Below are positions 27,041 to 34,932 of a stretch of 64,000 nt of DNA, in pieces. Source of the DNA: Kibdelosporangium banguiense (GTDB lineage: Bacteria; Actinomycetota; Actinomycetes; Mycobacteriales; Pseudonocardiaceae). Location of the stretch: positions 12,413,203 through 12,477,202 of the forward strand of contig NZ_JAGINW010000001.1 in assembly GCF_017876405.1 (NCBI RefSeq), in the 5' to 3' direction. Position 1 is the first letter of the stretch, and every line of letters starts with the position of its first letter. The position numbers and the translations under genes are program-made. The notes under the pieces are model-generated. The model did not search any database. It had not been told where the DNA came from and saw only the letters and a list, made by a program, of their open reading frames with translations.

Positions 27041-27996
27041 CTCGCCTCCCTGGACCGGCGCCAGACCTGCACGATCACCGTGAGCAGGAATGTCACCAGG
27101 AACAGCATGACCGATGCGGCCGACGCCACGCCGATGTCGTTCTTCTCGAAACCACGGGAGAACACGGTCGTCATCCACACGGAAGTCGCCCCGGCCGGTC
27201 CACCGCCGGTCAGCACGTACACCTCCGTGAACACCCGCAGGCCACGGATGGCCGCCAGGGTCAGCAGGATCGTGACCACAGGGCGCAACGCGGGCAGCGT
27301 GACGTACCACAGGCGTTGGAAGACGTTGGTGCCGTCGATGGCCGCGGCTTCGTACTGCTCCCGGTCGATCCCAGCGAGGCCCGCGAGGATCAGCACCATG
27401 TCGTAGGGCGCGTGCTTCCAGATGCCGACCACCATGACCGACGTCAGCGCGGTGTCCGGATGATCGAGGAACGTCGACGGCCCGGCACCGACCCACGACA
27501 GCAGTTCGTTGAGGAAACCGTTGGGGTCAGGGAAGTACAGCACCCGCCAGATCTCACCGACGACCGCCGTGGCCGCCACGACCGGCAGGAACACCGCCGA
27601 ACGCACGAACCACAGCGACTTGGCCTGGCCCTCGAGCAGCAACGCCAGGAAGAACCCGACGATCATCGACCCGAAGGTCTGGCCGAACGCCAGGACCACG
27701 GTGTGCTGGGCGGCCTCCTGGAAGGCGGTGTCGTCCAGGACCGTGGCGTAGTTGTCCATCCCGATGAACACGTCGCCGAGGAACGGCTGCACCTTGTACA
27801 GGCTCAGCCGGATGCCCTCGGCCATCGGGATGAACTTGAAGTACAGGAACAACACCAGCGCGGGCAGCAGGAACAGCCACGGGATCAGGTGCCGGTGCCA
27901 GTTCCTGCCCCGCCGGGGCGGACGCACGGTGATGCCGCCGTCCCGGGTGGGTGTGGTCGCACCCGGGACGGCGGCTGCTTCGCGGGCAACCGTCAC
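27037..27996 (-). CDS. CUT1 sugar ABC transporter permease, MalF type
   Basis: 319 residues: a cytoplasmic N-terminus of about 35 residues, six membrane segments, and the EAA loop YEAAAIDGTNVFQRLWYVTL then LP. The partner permease follows with a 4-bp overlap. The GTG start overlaps the binding-protein stop by 4 bp (GTGA), so all three importer genes are translationally coupled. Substrate is inferred from context only. Confidence 0.9.
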   Translation of the reverse strand: MTVAREAAAVPGATTPTRDGGITVRPPRRGRNWHRHLIPWLFLLPALVLFLYFKFIPMAEGIRLSLYKVQPFLGDVFIGMDNYATVLDDTAFQEAAQHTVVLAFGQTFGSMIVGFFLALLLEGQAKSLWFVRSAVFLPVVAATAVVGEIWRVLYFPDPNGFLNELLSWVGAGPSTFLDHPDTALTSVMVVGIWKHAPYDMVLILAGLAGIDREQYEAAAIDGTNVFQRLWYVTLPALRPVVTILLTLAAIRGLRVFTEVYVLTGGGPAGATSVWMTTVFSRGFEKNDIGVASAASVMLFLVTFLLTVIVQVWRRSREAR

Positions 27997-29345
27997 TGCG
28001 AAATACCCTGCGTGGACAGCTCCTTCTTCAGCTCACCGGCCAGTTTGCCCAGTTCGGCCTTGGCGTCCGGGCCGCAGGTGAAGATCTTGCTCAGCGTCTC
28101 GGAGGTCTTCTGGCGCAACGGCTGGAAGTTCGGTACCGCCGGGAACGGCCGGGCGGAGGACTCGTAGACCGCCTGCGTGGTGTCCCAGCGCGGGTCCTTG
28201 AGCACGTCCTTGACGCTGACGTTCTTGTTCACCGGCAGACGGACCACCGGGGTCTCGCCGGACTGCACCTTCATGCCCATCTGCTGGGCCTCCGGCGTGA
28301 GCATGTACTCGACGAGTTTCTTCTGCCCGGACGGGTTGGGCGAAGCAGCCATGATGTACATGTCCTCGCCCTCACCGAGCACGGTGTCGCCGCCCGGCCC
28401 CTTGGGCGAGGCGATGACCTCATACTTGTCCTTGCCCAGGTTCTTGTCGAACCGGCTGAACATGTACGGGCCCGTGGTGTAGATGCCGACCTTGCCGGTC
28501 TCGAACAGCGGGTGCGCGTCGGTGGTGGTCAGTGTGAGCGCGTTCGGGTTCATCACCTTGCTGTCGCAGAACAGGCCACGGATCCACTCGACGGACTTCT
28601 GGCTCTCCGGCGAGTCGATGGCGACCGAGAACTTGCCGCCGCCGTTGTCCTTGAGCACGTCGCCGCCGCCCTGCCAGAGGAAGTTCGACGCCCACCACAG
28701 GGTGTACCCGCGGTCGGTGGTGGCCGGGGCGAGGATGCCGTAGGTGTCGGCCTGGCCGTTGCCGTCCGGGTCCTGCGTCGTGAAGGCCTTGGCGAGGTCC
28801 AGCAGCTCCTCGTGGGTCTTGGGCACAGGCTTGCCGAGCTTCTCCCGCCAGTCCTTGCGGATCAGCGTGACGTTGGCCTGCGTGGACCACGGCACCGCGT
28901 GGTACTTGCCGTCCGAGGTCTTCGCGTTGCCCCAGGCCCGGTCGCTGACATCCCCGCCACCTGCGAAGGAGGCGCGATCGACCTCGCCGACCAGGCCCTG
29001 CTGGGTGAACACCCCGAGCGAGCCGGTGTCGGTGATGACCAGGTCGGGCAGGTCCTTGGCGGAGGCCCGCTGCTGGATCTGCTTGTCGAAGTCGTTGAAG
29101 ACGGCCTTGTATTCGACCTTGACCCCGGTCTTCTTGGTGAACTCTTCGAATATCCTGGTGTAAACCTTTGCAGCCGACTCCTGACTCCGGGTCCAGACCT
29201 CGAGCGGAGCATTCGGATCCCCCTGCGGAGTAGAGGGAGATGACTCTGTGCCACATCCGGTCAGCACCGCGCCGAGGACGGTGGCGGCGGACAGTACGGA
29301 TATGACGGATCTACGGGTTGAGCGCATGACTTCGGTGTCCGGCAT
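27993..29345 (-). CDS. CUT1 ABC transporter substrate-binding lipoprotein
   Basis: 450 residues. Signal peptide with lipobox VLTGC (Cys at about residue 31), then an SBP_bac_1/8 solute-binding domain: PLEVWTRSQESAAKVYTRIF near the start, TYGILAPATTDRGYTLWW in the middle. The ATG at 29345 has GGAG 7 bp upstream; a second in-frame ATG at 29327 lies closer to the signal peptide and is an alternative. First gene of the leftward uronate operon, divergent from iclR, with a palindrome (29379-29411) just upstream. Confidence 0.88.
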   Translation of the reverse strand: MPDTEVMRSTRRSVISVLSAATVLGAVLTGCGTESSPSTPQGDPNAPLEVWTRSQESAAKVYTRIFEEFTKKTGVKVEYKAVFNDFDKQIQQRASAKDLPDLVITDTGSLGVFTQQGLVGEVDRASFAGGGDVSDRAWGNAKTSDGKYHAVPWSTQANVTLIRKDWREKLGKPVPKTHEELLDLAKAFTTQDPDGNGQADTYGILAPATTDRGYTLWWASNFLWQGGGDVLKDNGGGKFSVAIDSPESQKSVEWIRGLFCDSKVMNPNALTLTTTDAHPLFETGKVGIYTTGPYMFSRFDKNLGKDKYEVIASPKGPGGDTVLGEGEDMYIMAASPNPSGQKKLVEYMLTPEAQQMGMKVQSGETPVVRLPVNKNVSVKDVLKDPRWDTTQAVYESSARPFPAVPNFQPLRQKTSETLSKIFTCGPDAKAELGKLAGELKKELSTQGISQ

Positions 29346-29378
29346 TGGACCACTCCGACCTGCTGATAGACGCCCTTT

Positions 29379-29411
29379 TTCACATATGCGAAGTTCGGTC
29401 GTACTTGTGAA
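29379..29411. promoter_or_regulatory. IclR operator candidate between importer operon and iclR
   Basis: Half-sites TTCACATATGCGA (29379-29391) and TCGTACTTGTGAA (29399-29411) are complementary at 10 of 13 positions across a 7-base spacer. The right half contains TTGTGA (29405-29410), which with TAAGAA (29428-29433, 17-bp spacing) makes a plausible promoter for iclR. Binding would therefore autoregulate iclR and sit 34 bp upstream of the importer start codon, controlling both arms. Confidence 0.6.
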
Positions 29412-29490
29412 CCCGCAGCCGGGACTGTAAGAATCGACCGCGACTACTGTCAAGGACGTGTGACGGGGTTGTTGCCGAAGGAGGACCCAG

Positions 29491-30279
29491 ATGGCGGTCG
29501 AACAAGCCCGTGAAACGGCCCGGCCGGCAGCCGTGAAGTCGGCTGACCGAACGGTGGAGTTGCTGGAAGCACTGGCTTCCTCGGAACGCAGGCTGACGCT
29601 GACCGAACTGCACCACGAGCTGAGCTATCCCAAGTCGAGCCTGTACATGCTGTTGCAGACGCTTGTCGCGCGCGGCTGGGTGGAGCTCGAACCGGCCAGC
29701 GGGACGTACGGCATCGGCGTGCGCGCCCTGCTCGTCGGTACGTCCTATTTGGACCACGACCCGGTCGTGCAGGTGGCCATCCGGGTGATGGAGCACGTGC
29801 GGCGCGAGGTCAACGAGACGGTCCACCTGGCCAGGCTGGACGGCGGGGACGTGGTGTACCTGGCCAGCCGCGAGTCCGAGCACCACCTGCGGGTGGTCTC
29901 CCGCGTGGGCAGGCGGCTGCCTGCGCACACCACTTCGCTGGGCAAGGCCCTGCTGGCCGAACGCCCGGCGGCGGAGGTCGACGCGATCCTGCCGGAGAAA
30001 CTCGACCCGCTGACCCCCAACACGGTGGTCGACCGCGCCGCACTGCACGAGCAGCTCGCCAAGTTCCGGGTGGCCGGCTACGCGCACGAACGCGAGGAGA
30101 ACACGCCGGGTCTCGGCTGTTTCGCCGTCGCGCTGCCGTACCGCAACCCGGTCATCGACGCGATCAGCTGCTCGGTGCCACTGGGCAGGCTCGACACCGA
30201 TCATGAGAACCAGGTGGTCACCGCGTTGCTGGAAGGCGCGAAGACGATCACCGAGCTGTTGCGACAATTCGGCCGTTAA
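29491..30279 (+). CDS. IclR-family transcriptional regulator
   Basis: 262 residues. N-terminal winged helix-turn-helix (about residues 17-75: SADRTVELLEALASSE, LTELHHELSYPKSSLYMLLQ) and a C-terminal GAF-like effector domain (about 80-255: VVYLASRESEHHLRVVS, AHTTSLGKALLA, GLGCFAVALP). AGGAGG precedes the ATG. IclR relatives such as KdgR control uronate catabolism; its position between the two arms makes it their likely regulator, with a uronate, KDG or aldarate as effector (inference). Confidence 0.92.
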   Translation: MAVEQARETARPAAVKSADRTVELLEALASSERRLTLTELHHELSYPKSSLYMLLQTLVARGWVELEPASGTYGIGVRALLVGTSYLDHDPVVQVAIRVMEHVRREVNETVHLARLDGGDVVYLASRESEHHLRVVSRVGRRLPAHTTSLGKALLAERPAAEVDAILPEKLDPLTPNTVVDRAALHEQLAKFRVAGYAHEREENTPGLGCFAVALPYRNPVIDAISCSVPLGRLDTDHENQVVTALLEGAKTITELLRQFGR

Positions 30280-30303
30280 CTGGAGTCGAAGGGGTTATCG
30301 AAC

Positions 30304-31128
30304 GTGACCGAACGCATCCTGATCACGGGGGCGGCGGGCGGAGTCGGGACGCTGATGCGGCCACGGCTGGCCGGCGGCAACCGGATCCTGCGGCTGCTGG
30401 ACATCAGCGAGCAGCCCGCCGCCGGCGGCGGTGAACAGGTCGAGATCGTGCAGGCCTCGGTCACTGACATGGCCGCGATGGAGAAGGCCTGCGAGGGCAT
30501 GGACGCGGTCATCCACCTGGGCGGGCACAGCCTGGAGAAGCCGTGGCCGGAGATCCTCGAGGTCAACATCAACGGCACGTACATCACGCTGGAGGCCGCG
30601 CGCCGGCAGGGCGTGAAGCGTGTGGTGCTGGCCAGCTCCAACCACGCGGTCGGTTACGTCCCACGGGCGGACGGCGAAGCAGGTGACTACCAGTTCCCCC
30701 GCCCGGACACCAACTACGGCATCAGCAAGGTCGCCATGGAAGGGATCGGCAGCATGTATGCCGACCGGTACGGCATGGATGTCATCTGTGTCCGAATCGG
30801 TTCGTGCTTCGAGAAGCCCAAGGACACCCGGATGCTCTCGACGTGGCTGTCGCCTGGCGACTGCGCGCGGCTGTTCGAGGCGTGTTTGTCCTGCCCTGCC
30901 CCCGGGTATCGCGTGGTGTGGGGCATCTCGGACAACACCCGCCGATGGTTCTCGCTGGACGAGGCCCGCAAGCTCGGCTACGAGTCGCAGGACGACTCGG
31001 AGGTCTACGCGGCCGACGTGATCGCCCAGCACGGCGAGCCCGACCCTGATTCGTATGCCGCCCGGTTCCTCGGTGGTGCCTGGTGCGGTCCCGGTTTCGA
31101 TACTGCTGTGAAGGAGACAGGACGGTGA
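30304..31128 (+). CDS. udh: Uronate dehydrogenase
   Basis: 274-residue extended SDR. NAD-binding GAAGGVG at the N-terminus and catalytic Y138-G-I-S-K142. Udh oxidises D-glucuronate or D-galacturonate at C1 to the aldaro-lactone. Diagnostic stretches shared with Pseudomonas/Agrobacterium Udh are AVIHLGGHSLEKPW, VVLASSNHAVGYVPR and RIGSCFEKPKDTRMLSTWLS. GTG start; translationally coupled to the downstream dehydrogenase (GTGA). First enzyme of the oxidative uronate pathway completed by gudD and kdgD. Confidence 0.9.
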   Translation: MTERILITGAAGGVGTLMRPRLAGGNRILRLLDISEQPAAGGGEQVEIVQASVTDMAAMEKACEGMDAVIHLGGHSLEKPWPEILEVNINGTYITLEAARRQGVKRVVLASSNHAVGYVPRADGEAGDYQFPRPDTNYGISKVAMEGIGSMYADRYGMDVICVRIGSCFEKPKDTRMLSTWLSPGDCARLFEACLSCPAPGYRVVWGISDNTRRWFSLDEARKLGYESQDDSEVYAADVIAQHGEPDPDSYAARFLGGAWCGPGFDTAVKETGR

Positions 31129-32630
31129 GTGTGCAGGGCTACAACCCTAGGACCGGTGAGCCATTCGGTGACCCGGTCGAGGCCACTTCCGACAGCGAGG
31201 TGGACCGGCTCTGCGAAGCGGCTGAGGTGGCGTACCGGTCGTGGTCGGCGTGGTCGGCGGTGGACCGCGCGTCCGTGCTCGACCTGGTCGCCGACCGGCT
31301 GGACGGCGAGTCGGAACTGCTGATCAGCACGGCCGACAGCGAGACGGCGCTGGGCGTGCCCCGGCTGACCACCGAGCTCAAACGGACCACCAACCAGCTG
31401 CGGATGTTCGCGGAGGTGCTGCGCGAAGGCAGCTACATCGAGGCGATGATCGACTCGCCGGACGCGGACATCATCCCGCCGCGGCCGGACGTCCGCCGGA
31501 TGCTGCGCCCGCTGGGCGTGGTCGCGGTCTACTCGGCCAGCAACTTCCCGTTCGCGCTGGCCACAGTCGGCTCCGACACGGCGTCGGCGCTGGCGGCCGG
31601 CTGCGCGGTGGTCGTGAAGTCGCATTCCGCGCACCCCAACACGTCCCGGGAGACCGGCCGGATCGTCACGAAGGCACTGGCCGACGGCAACGCCCCCGAA
31701 GGCCTGTTCTCGGTCATCTACGGCACCCAGTCAGGCGTGCGGCTGGTCCAGCACCCGCGGGTGAAGGCAGCGGGGTTCACCGGCTCGATCGGCGGCGGCC
31801 GGGCACTCTACGACCTGGCCAACTCCCGGCCGGACCCGATCCCGTTCTACGGCGAACTGGGCAGCATCAACCCGACCGTGATCCTGCCGAACGCCGCGGC
31901 CGACCGTCCCAGCGAGATCGCCGGCGGCTTCGCCCAGTCGGTCACCATGGGCGTAGGCCAGTTCTGCACCAACCCAGGCCTGCTCTTCGCCCCATCGTCC
32001 ATTGTGGAAGCACTGGGCGCGGCCGTCACGGACTCGACCGGCGGCGCGATGCTCAACGAGCGGATGTGCGACTCCTACCGCTCAGCCGTGGACACCTTGT
32101 CCCACAGCGACTTGGTGTCACTCGTCGCCACCGGCACGGCCCCGGACGAGGCCTGGGCAGGCAAACCGGCGCTGTTCCAGGTCCCCCTGGAAACCTTCGA
32201 GGCCAACCTGGAAAAGCTGACCGAAGAGAACTTCGGCCCAGCCGCCCTGGTCGTCACCTACGAAGCGGTCGCCGACATAATCCCGGTCCTGTCCCGCCTG
32301 CCAGGCACCCTCACCGGAACGGTGCACGCCTCGGACTCCGAACACGCAGACGCCACAGCAGTCGCCAACGAACTGCGCAAGATCGCCGGCCGCCTGATCT
32401 ACAACGGCTGGCCGACCGGAATCGCCCTCGCCTGGGCAATGCAGCACGGCGGCCCCTGGCCCGCCACCACCAACGCGATCCACACATCCATCGGCGTCCC
32501 CGGCATCTACCGCTGGCTCGCCCCCGTGACCTACCAAACCTGGCCGGACGCCCTGCTCCCACCCGAACTCCAGGACGCCAACCCGCTGGGCATCACCCGC
32601 CGCCGCGACGGCACCCTCGCCAAACACTGA
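31125..32630 (+). CDS. 2-oxoglutarate semialdehyde dehydrogenase (ALDH family)
   Basis: 501 residues. Catalytic C281 (GQFCTNPG) and general base E244 (FYGELGSINP) are present, with the cofactor segment VVVKSHSAHPNTS. The FYGELGSINP and ASNFPFALATVGSDTASALA blocks mark the KGSADH subgroup, which oxidises 2-oxoglutarate semialdehyde to 2-oxoglutarate. The GTG start lies in the udh stop. Last step of the pathway Udh, lactonase, GudD, KdgD, KGSADH, feeding the TCA cycle. Transcription probably ends at the hairpin at 32638-32692. Confidence 0.88.
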   Translation: MSVQGYNPRTGEPFGDPVEATSDSEVDRLCEAAEVAYRSWSAWSAVDRASVLDLVADRLDGESELLISTADSETALGVPRLTTELKRTTNQLRMFAEVLREGSYIEAMIDSPDADIIPPRPDVRRMLRPLGVVAVYSASNFPFALATVGSDTASALAAGCAVVVKSHSAHPNTSRETGRIVTKALADGNAPEGLFSVIYGTQSGVRLVQHPRVKAAGFTGSIGGGRALYDLANSRPDPIPFYGELGSINPTVILPNAAADRPSEIAGGFAQSVTMGVGQFCTNPGLLFAPSSIVEALGAAVTDSTGGAMLNERMCDSYRSAVDTLSHSDLVSLVATGTAPDEAWAGKPALFQVPLETFEANLEKLTEENFGPAALVVTYEAVADIIPVLSRLPGTLTGTVHASDSEHADATAVANELRKIAGRLIYNGWPTGIALAWAMQHGGPWPATTNAIHTSIGVPGIYRWLAPVTYQTWPDALLPPELQDANPLGITRRRDGTLAKH

Positions 32631-32637
32631 GGTTTTT

Positions 32638-32692
32638 TGCCCCCAAAGTGGCGTTGGGAGCGCTGGATGCCCCCAACGCCACTTTGGGGGCA
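32638..32692 (-). repeat. Intergenic hairpin repeat, copy 3 of 3
   Basis: Arms 32638-32661 and 32669-32692 form a 24-bp stem with one mismatch. The loop reads GCTGGAT on the plus strand, so the element is inverted relative to copies 1 and 2. It sits 7 bp after the dehydrogenase stop and 5 bp before the stop of the convergent histidine kinase gene, and a T-run precedes it at 32633-32638. Here it could act as a bidirectional terminator. Confidence 0.9.
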
Positions 32693-32697
32693 CATTC

Positions 32698-34161
32698 CTA
32701 CGGTAGCGGCATCAGGACGGTGAAGCTGGCTCCCTTGCCGGGGATTGTGCGTAGTTCCACGCGGCCGCCGTGGGCCTCCAGGATGGCCGCTGTGATCGCC
32801 AGGCCCAGCCCGGTTCCGCCGCGTCGGCGGGACCGGGCTTCGTCTACGCGGTAGAAGCGGTCGAAGATGTTGGGGGCGGCCTCCAGGGGGATGCCTGGGC
32901 CTTCGTCGATCACTTCCAGGACCACCCGGCCGCGTGATTCCAGGGTGCCTGCCACTGCGACGGGCGGGGTCTTGCGGGTCGCGGGCAGGCCGACGCGGAC
33001 GTGGATCTGGCTGTCGGCTGGGGTGTGCGTCATCGCGTTGCTCACGAGGTTTGTGACCACCTGACGGATGCGGTGCTCGTCGGCAGTCACTCTGATCGGC
33101 CTGCGCGCGGTTTCCAGGACCATTGGGCGTTCTGGGTCGCGGGCACGTGCGTCGTGCACGGTGTCCTCGACGAGTGATCTGAGGTCCATTTCGGCGAGGT
33201 CCAGGGCGCGTTCCTGGTCCAGCCGGGCGAGCAGCAGCATGTCCTCGACGAGCAGTCCCATGCGGATCGCTTCGTCCTCGATGCGGCCCATCATCCGGTC
33301 CACATCGGCCCGCTCGGGCGCTCCGCCGCGGCGGTTGAGTTCCGCGAAGCCGCGGATCGACGTGAGTGGGGTGCGTAGTTCGTGGGAGGCGTCGGCGACG
33401 AACCGCCGGAGCCTGGCTTCGGACTGTTCCCGTTGGCGCAACGCGGAAGAGAGCCGGCCGACCATCGTGTTGAGCGCGCCACCGAGCCGTCCGACCTCGG
33501 TCCGTGAGTCGGACGCCACCCGCAGGTCCAAGTCCCCGCCGGCGATGTCGTCGGCGGTCTTCTCGATCTTGGTCAACGGCCGCAAACCCAGTCGCACCAA
33601 CAGGAAACCGACAGCGCCCATCGCGATCAGCAGCACGACGCCGACCACCACCTCGATCCAGATCAGTCTGGTCACCGTCGTGTTGGTCGTCTCCAGCGAC
33701 TGCCCCACGACCGCGATGAACGGTGGGGCGCCACTCAACGGCTGCTTCAACTTGACCATGACGCGCCATGGCGCGCCGCCCTGCTTGTCGTCGACGACAA
33801 ACGGGTTCGCACCGTACTGGGCCACTGTGGTCTCGTTGAGCGCGGGCAAGTCCGGCCCGAAGTCGTGGATCGGCGGTGCGTTCACCCGGCTGCCGTCACC
33901 GGTCAGCTCGAACCGGATGAACTCCGTCGGCAGGCCATCGGAGTTGCGCCGCGGTTCCGACGACGACGGCTGCGGCCGCAGACCCGGCCCTGGCCGGTCG
34001 ATCACCTCCTTGAGCTGCGCGTCGACCCGGGCGATCATCGACTCCCGGATCAGCACGACGCTGGCCACACCGATGATCGCCAGCCCGACACCGGCGAGGA
34101 CCATCAGCGCCACGACCAAACGCATCCGCAGGGTCCATGGTCGGCGCCGTCTGCTGGTCAA
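32698..34161 (-). CDS. Sensor histidine kinase (two-component)
   Basis: 487 residues from a TTG overlapping the regulator stop (TTGA); an ATG at 34125 is the alternative start. Layout: TM1 (about residues 16-38), an extracytoplasmic sensor of about 130 residues, TM2 (about 170-192), HAMP, HisKA with the phospho-accepting His in VADASHELRTPLTSIRG, and HATPase_c with N-box NLVSNAMTHTP, G1 DEGPGI and G2 GTGLGLAI. The signal is unknown. It forms an operon with the regulator; sugar-transferase genes upstream suggest cell-envelope sensing. Confidence 0.9.
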   Translation of the reverse strand: MTSRRRRPWTLRMRLVVALMVLAGVGLAIIGVASVVLIRESMIARVDAQLKEVIDRPGPGLRPQPSSSEPRRNSDGLPTEFIRFELTGDGSRVNAPPIHDFGPDLPALNETTVAQYGANPFVVDDKQGGAPWRVMVKLKQPLSGAPPFIAVVGQSLETTNTTVTRLIWIEVVVGVVLLIAMGAVGFLLVRLGLRPLTKIEKTADDIAGGDLDLRVASDSRTEVGRLGGALNTMVGRLSSALRQREQSEARLRRFVADASHELRTPLTSIRGFAELNRRGGAPERADVDRMMGRIEDEAIRMGLLVEDMLLLARLDQERALDLAEMDLRSLVEDTVHDARARDPERPMVLETARRPIRVTADEHRIRQVVTNLVSNAMTHTPADSQIHVRVGLPATRKTPPVAVAGTLESRGRVVLEVIDEGPGIPLEAAPNIFDRFYRVDEARSRRRGGTGLGLAITAAILEAHGGRVELRTIPGKGASFTVLMPLP

Positions 34162-34874
34162 CGCTCGTCCCTGGGCAGCCGCAGCGAGTAGCCCACGCCG
34201 CGGATGGTGTGGATCAACGCGGGCTCGGCCGAGTCGATCTTGCGGCGCAGGTAGCTGATGTACGACTCGACGATCCGGCCGTCGCCGCCGAAGTCGTAGT
34301 TCCACACGCGGTCGAGGATCTGCGGCTTGCTGACCACCCGCTCGGCGTTGACCATCAGGTACCGCAACAGGTTGAACTCCGTCGGCGAGAGCTGCACCAG
34401 CCGCCCGCCGCGGTAGACCTCGTGCGCGTCCTCGTCCAGCACCAGGTCGGCGTACCGGAATGTGCCGTCGTCGCGGGGGACGTCGGCGCCGCCGTTGGTC
34501 CGGCGCAGGATCGCGCGCAGACGCAACACGACTTCCTCCAAGCTGAACGGCTTGGTCACATAGTCGTCGCCACCGGCTGTCAGACCGGCGATCCGGTCCT
34601 CCACCGCGTCCCGCGCGGTCAGGAACAGCACCGGCAGCCGTTCCTGAACCGTGCGCAGGCTGCGGGCCAGGTTGAACCCGTCGGTGTCCGGCAGCATCAC
34701 GTCCAGCACCACGATGTCCGGCCGTACCCGGCGTGCCGTGGCCAGCGCGTCGGCCCCGCAGTCCGCCGCGTGCACGACGAACCCGCTGAGCCGGAGCGCG
34801 GCCGACAGCAACTCCAGGATGTTCGGCTCGTCGTCGACTACGAGCACAGTTGCCTCGCCCCGCTGCTGGTCCAC
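34158..34874 (-). CDS. OmpR/PhoB-family response regulator
   Basis: 238 residues. Receiver domain with acidic pocket DDE (VLVVDDEPN), phospho-acceptor Asp in DIVVLDVMLPD and conserved Lys in VTKPFSLEE, then a winged-helix DNA-binding domain ending SYLRRKIDSAEPALIHTIRG. The start is assigned to the GTG at 34874 because the receiver begins 9 residues later; longer in-frame starts exist but their products overlap the 3' end of the glycosyltransferase gene. The VEATVLVVDDEPNILELL-like start resembles mycobacterial TrcR. Confidence 0.88.
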   Translation of the reverse strand: MDQQRGEATVLVVDDEPNILELLSAALRLSGFVVHAADCGADALATARRVRPDIVVLDVMLPDTDGFNLARSLRTVQERLPVLFLTARDAVEDRIAGLTAGGDDYVTKPFSLEEVVLRLRAILRRTNGGADVPRDDGTFRYADLVLDEDAHEVYRGGRLVQLSPTEFNLLRYLMVNAERVVSKPQILDRVWNYDFGGDGRIVESYISYLRRKIDSAEPALIHTIRGVGYSLRLPRDER

Positions 34875-34932
34875 CTGACCAGCGTCAACGACGAACCTGG
34901 GAACTACCTGGGAGGACCCTGTGATTTGGTTT

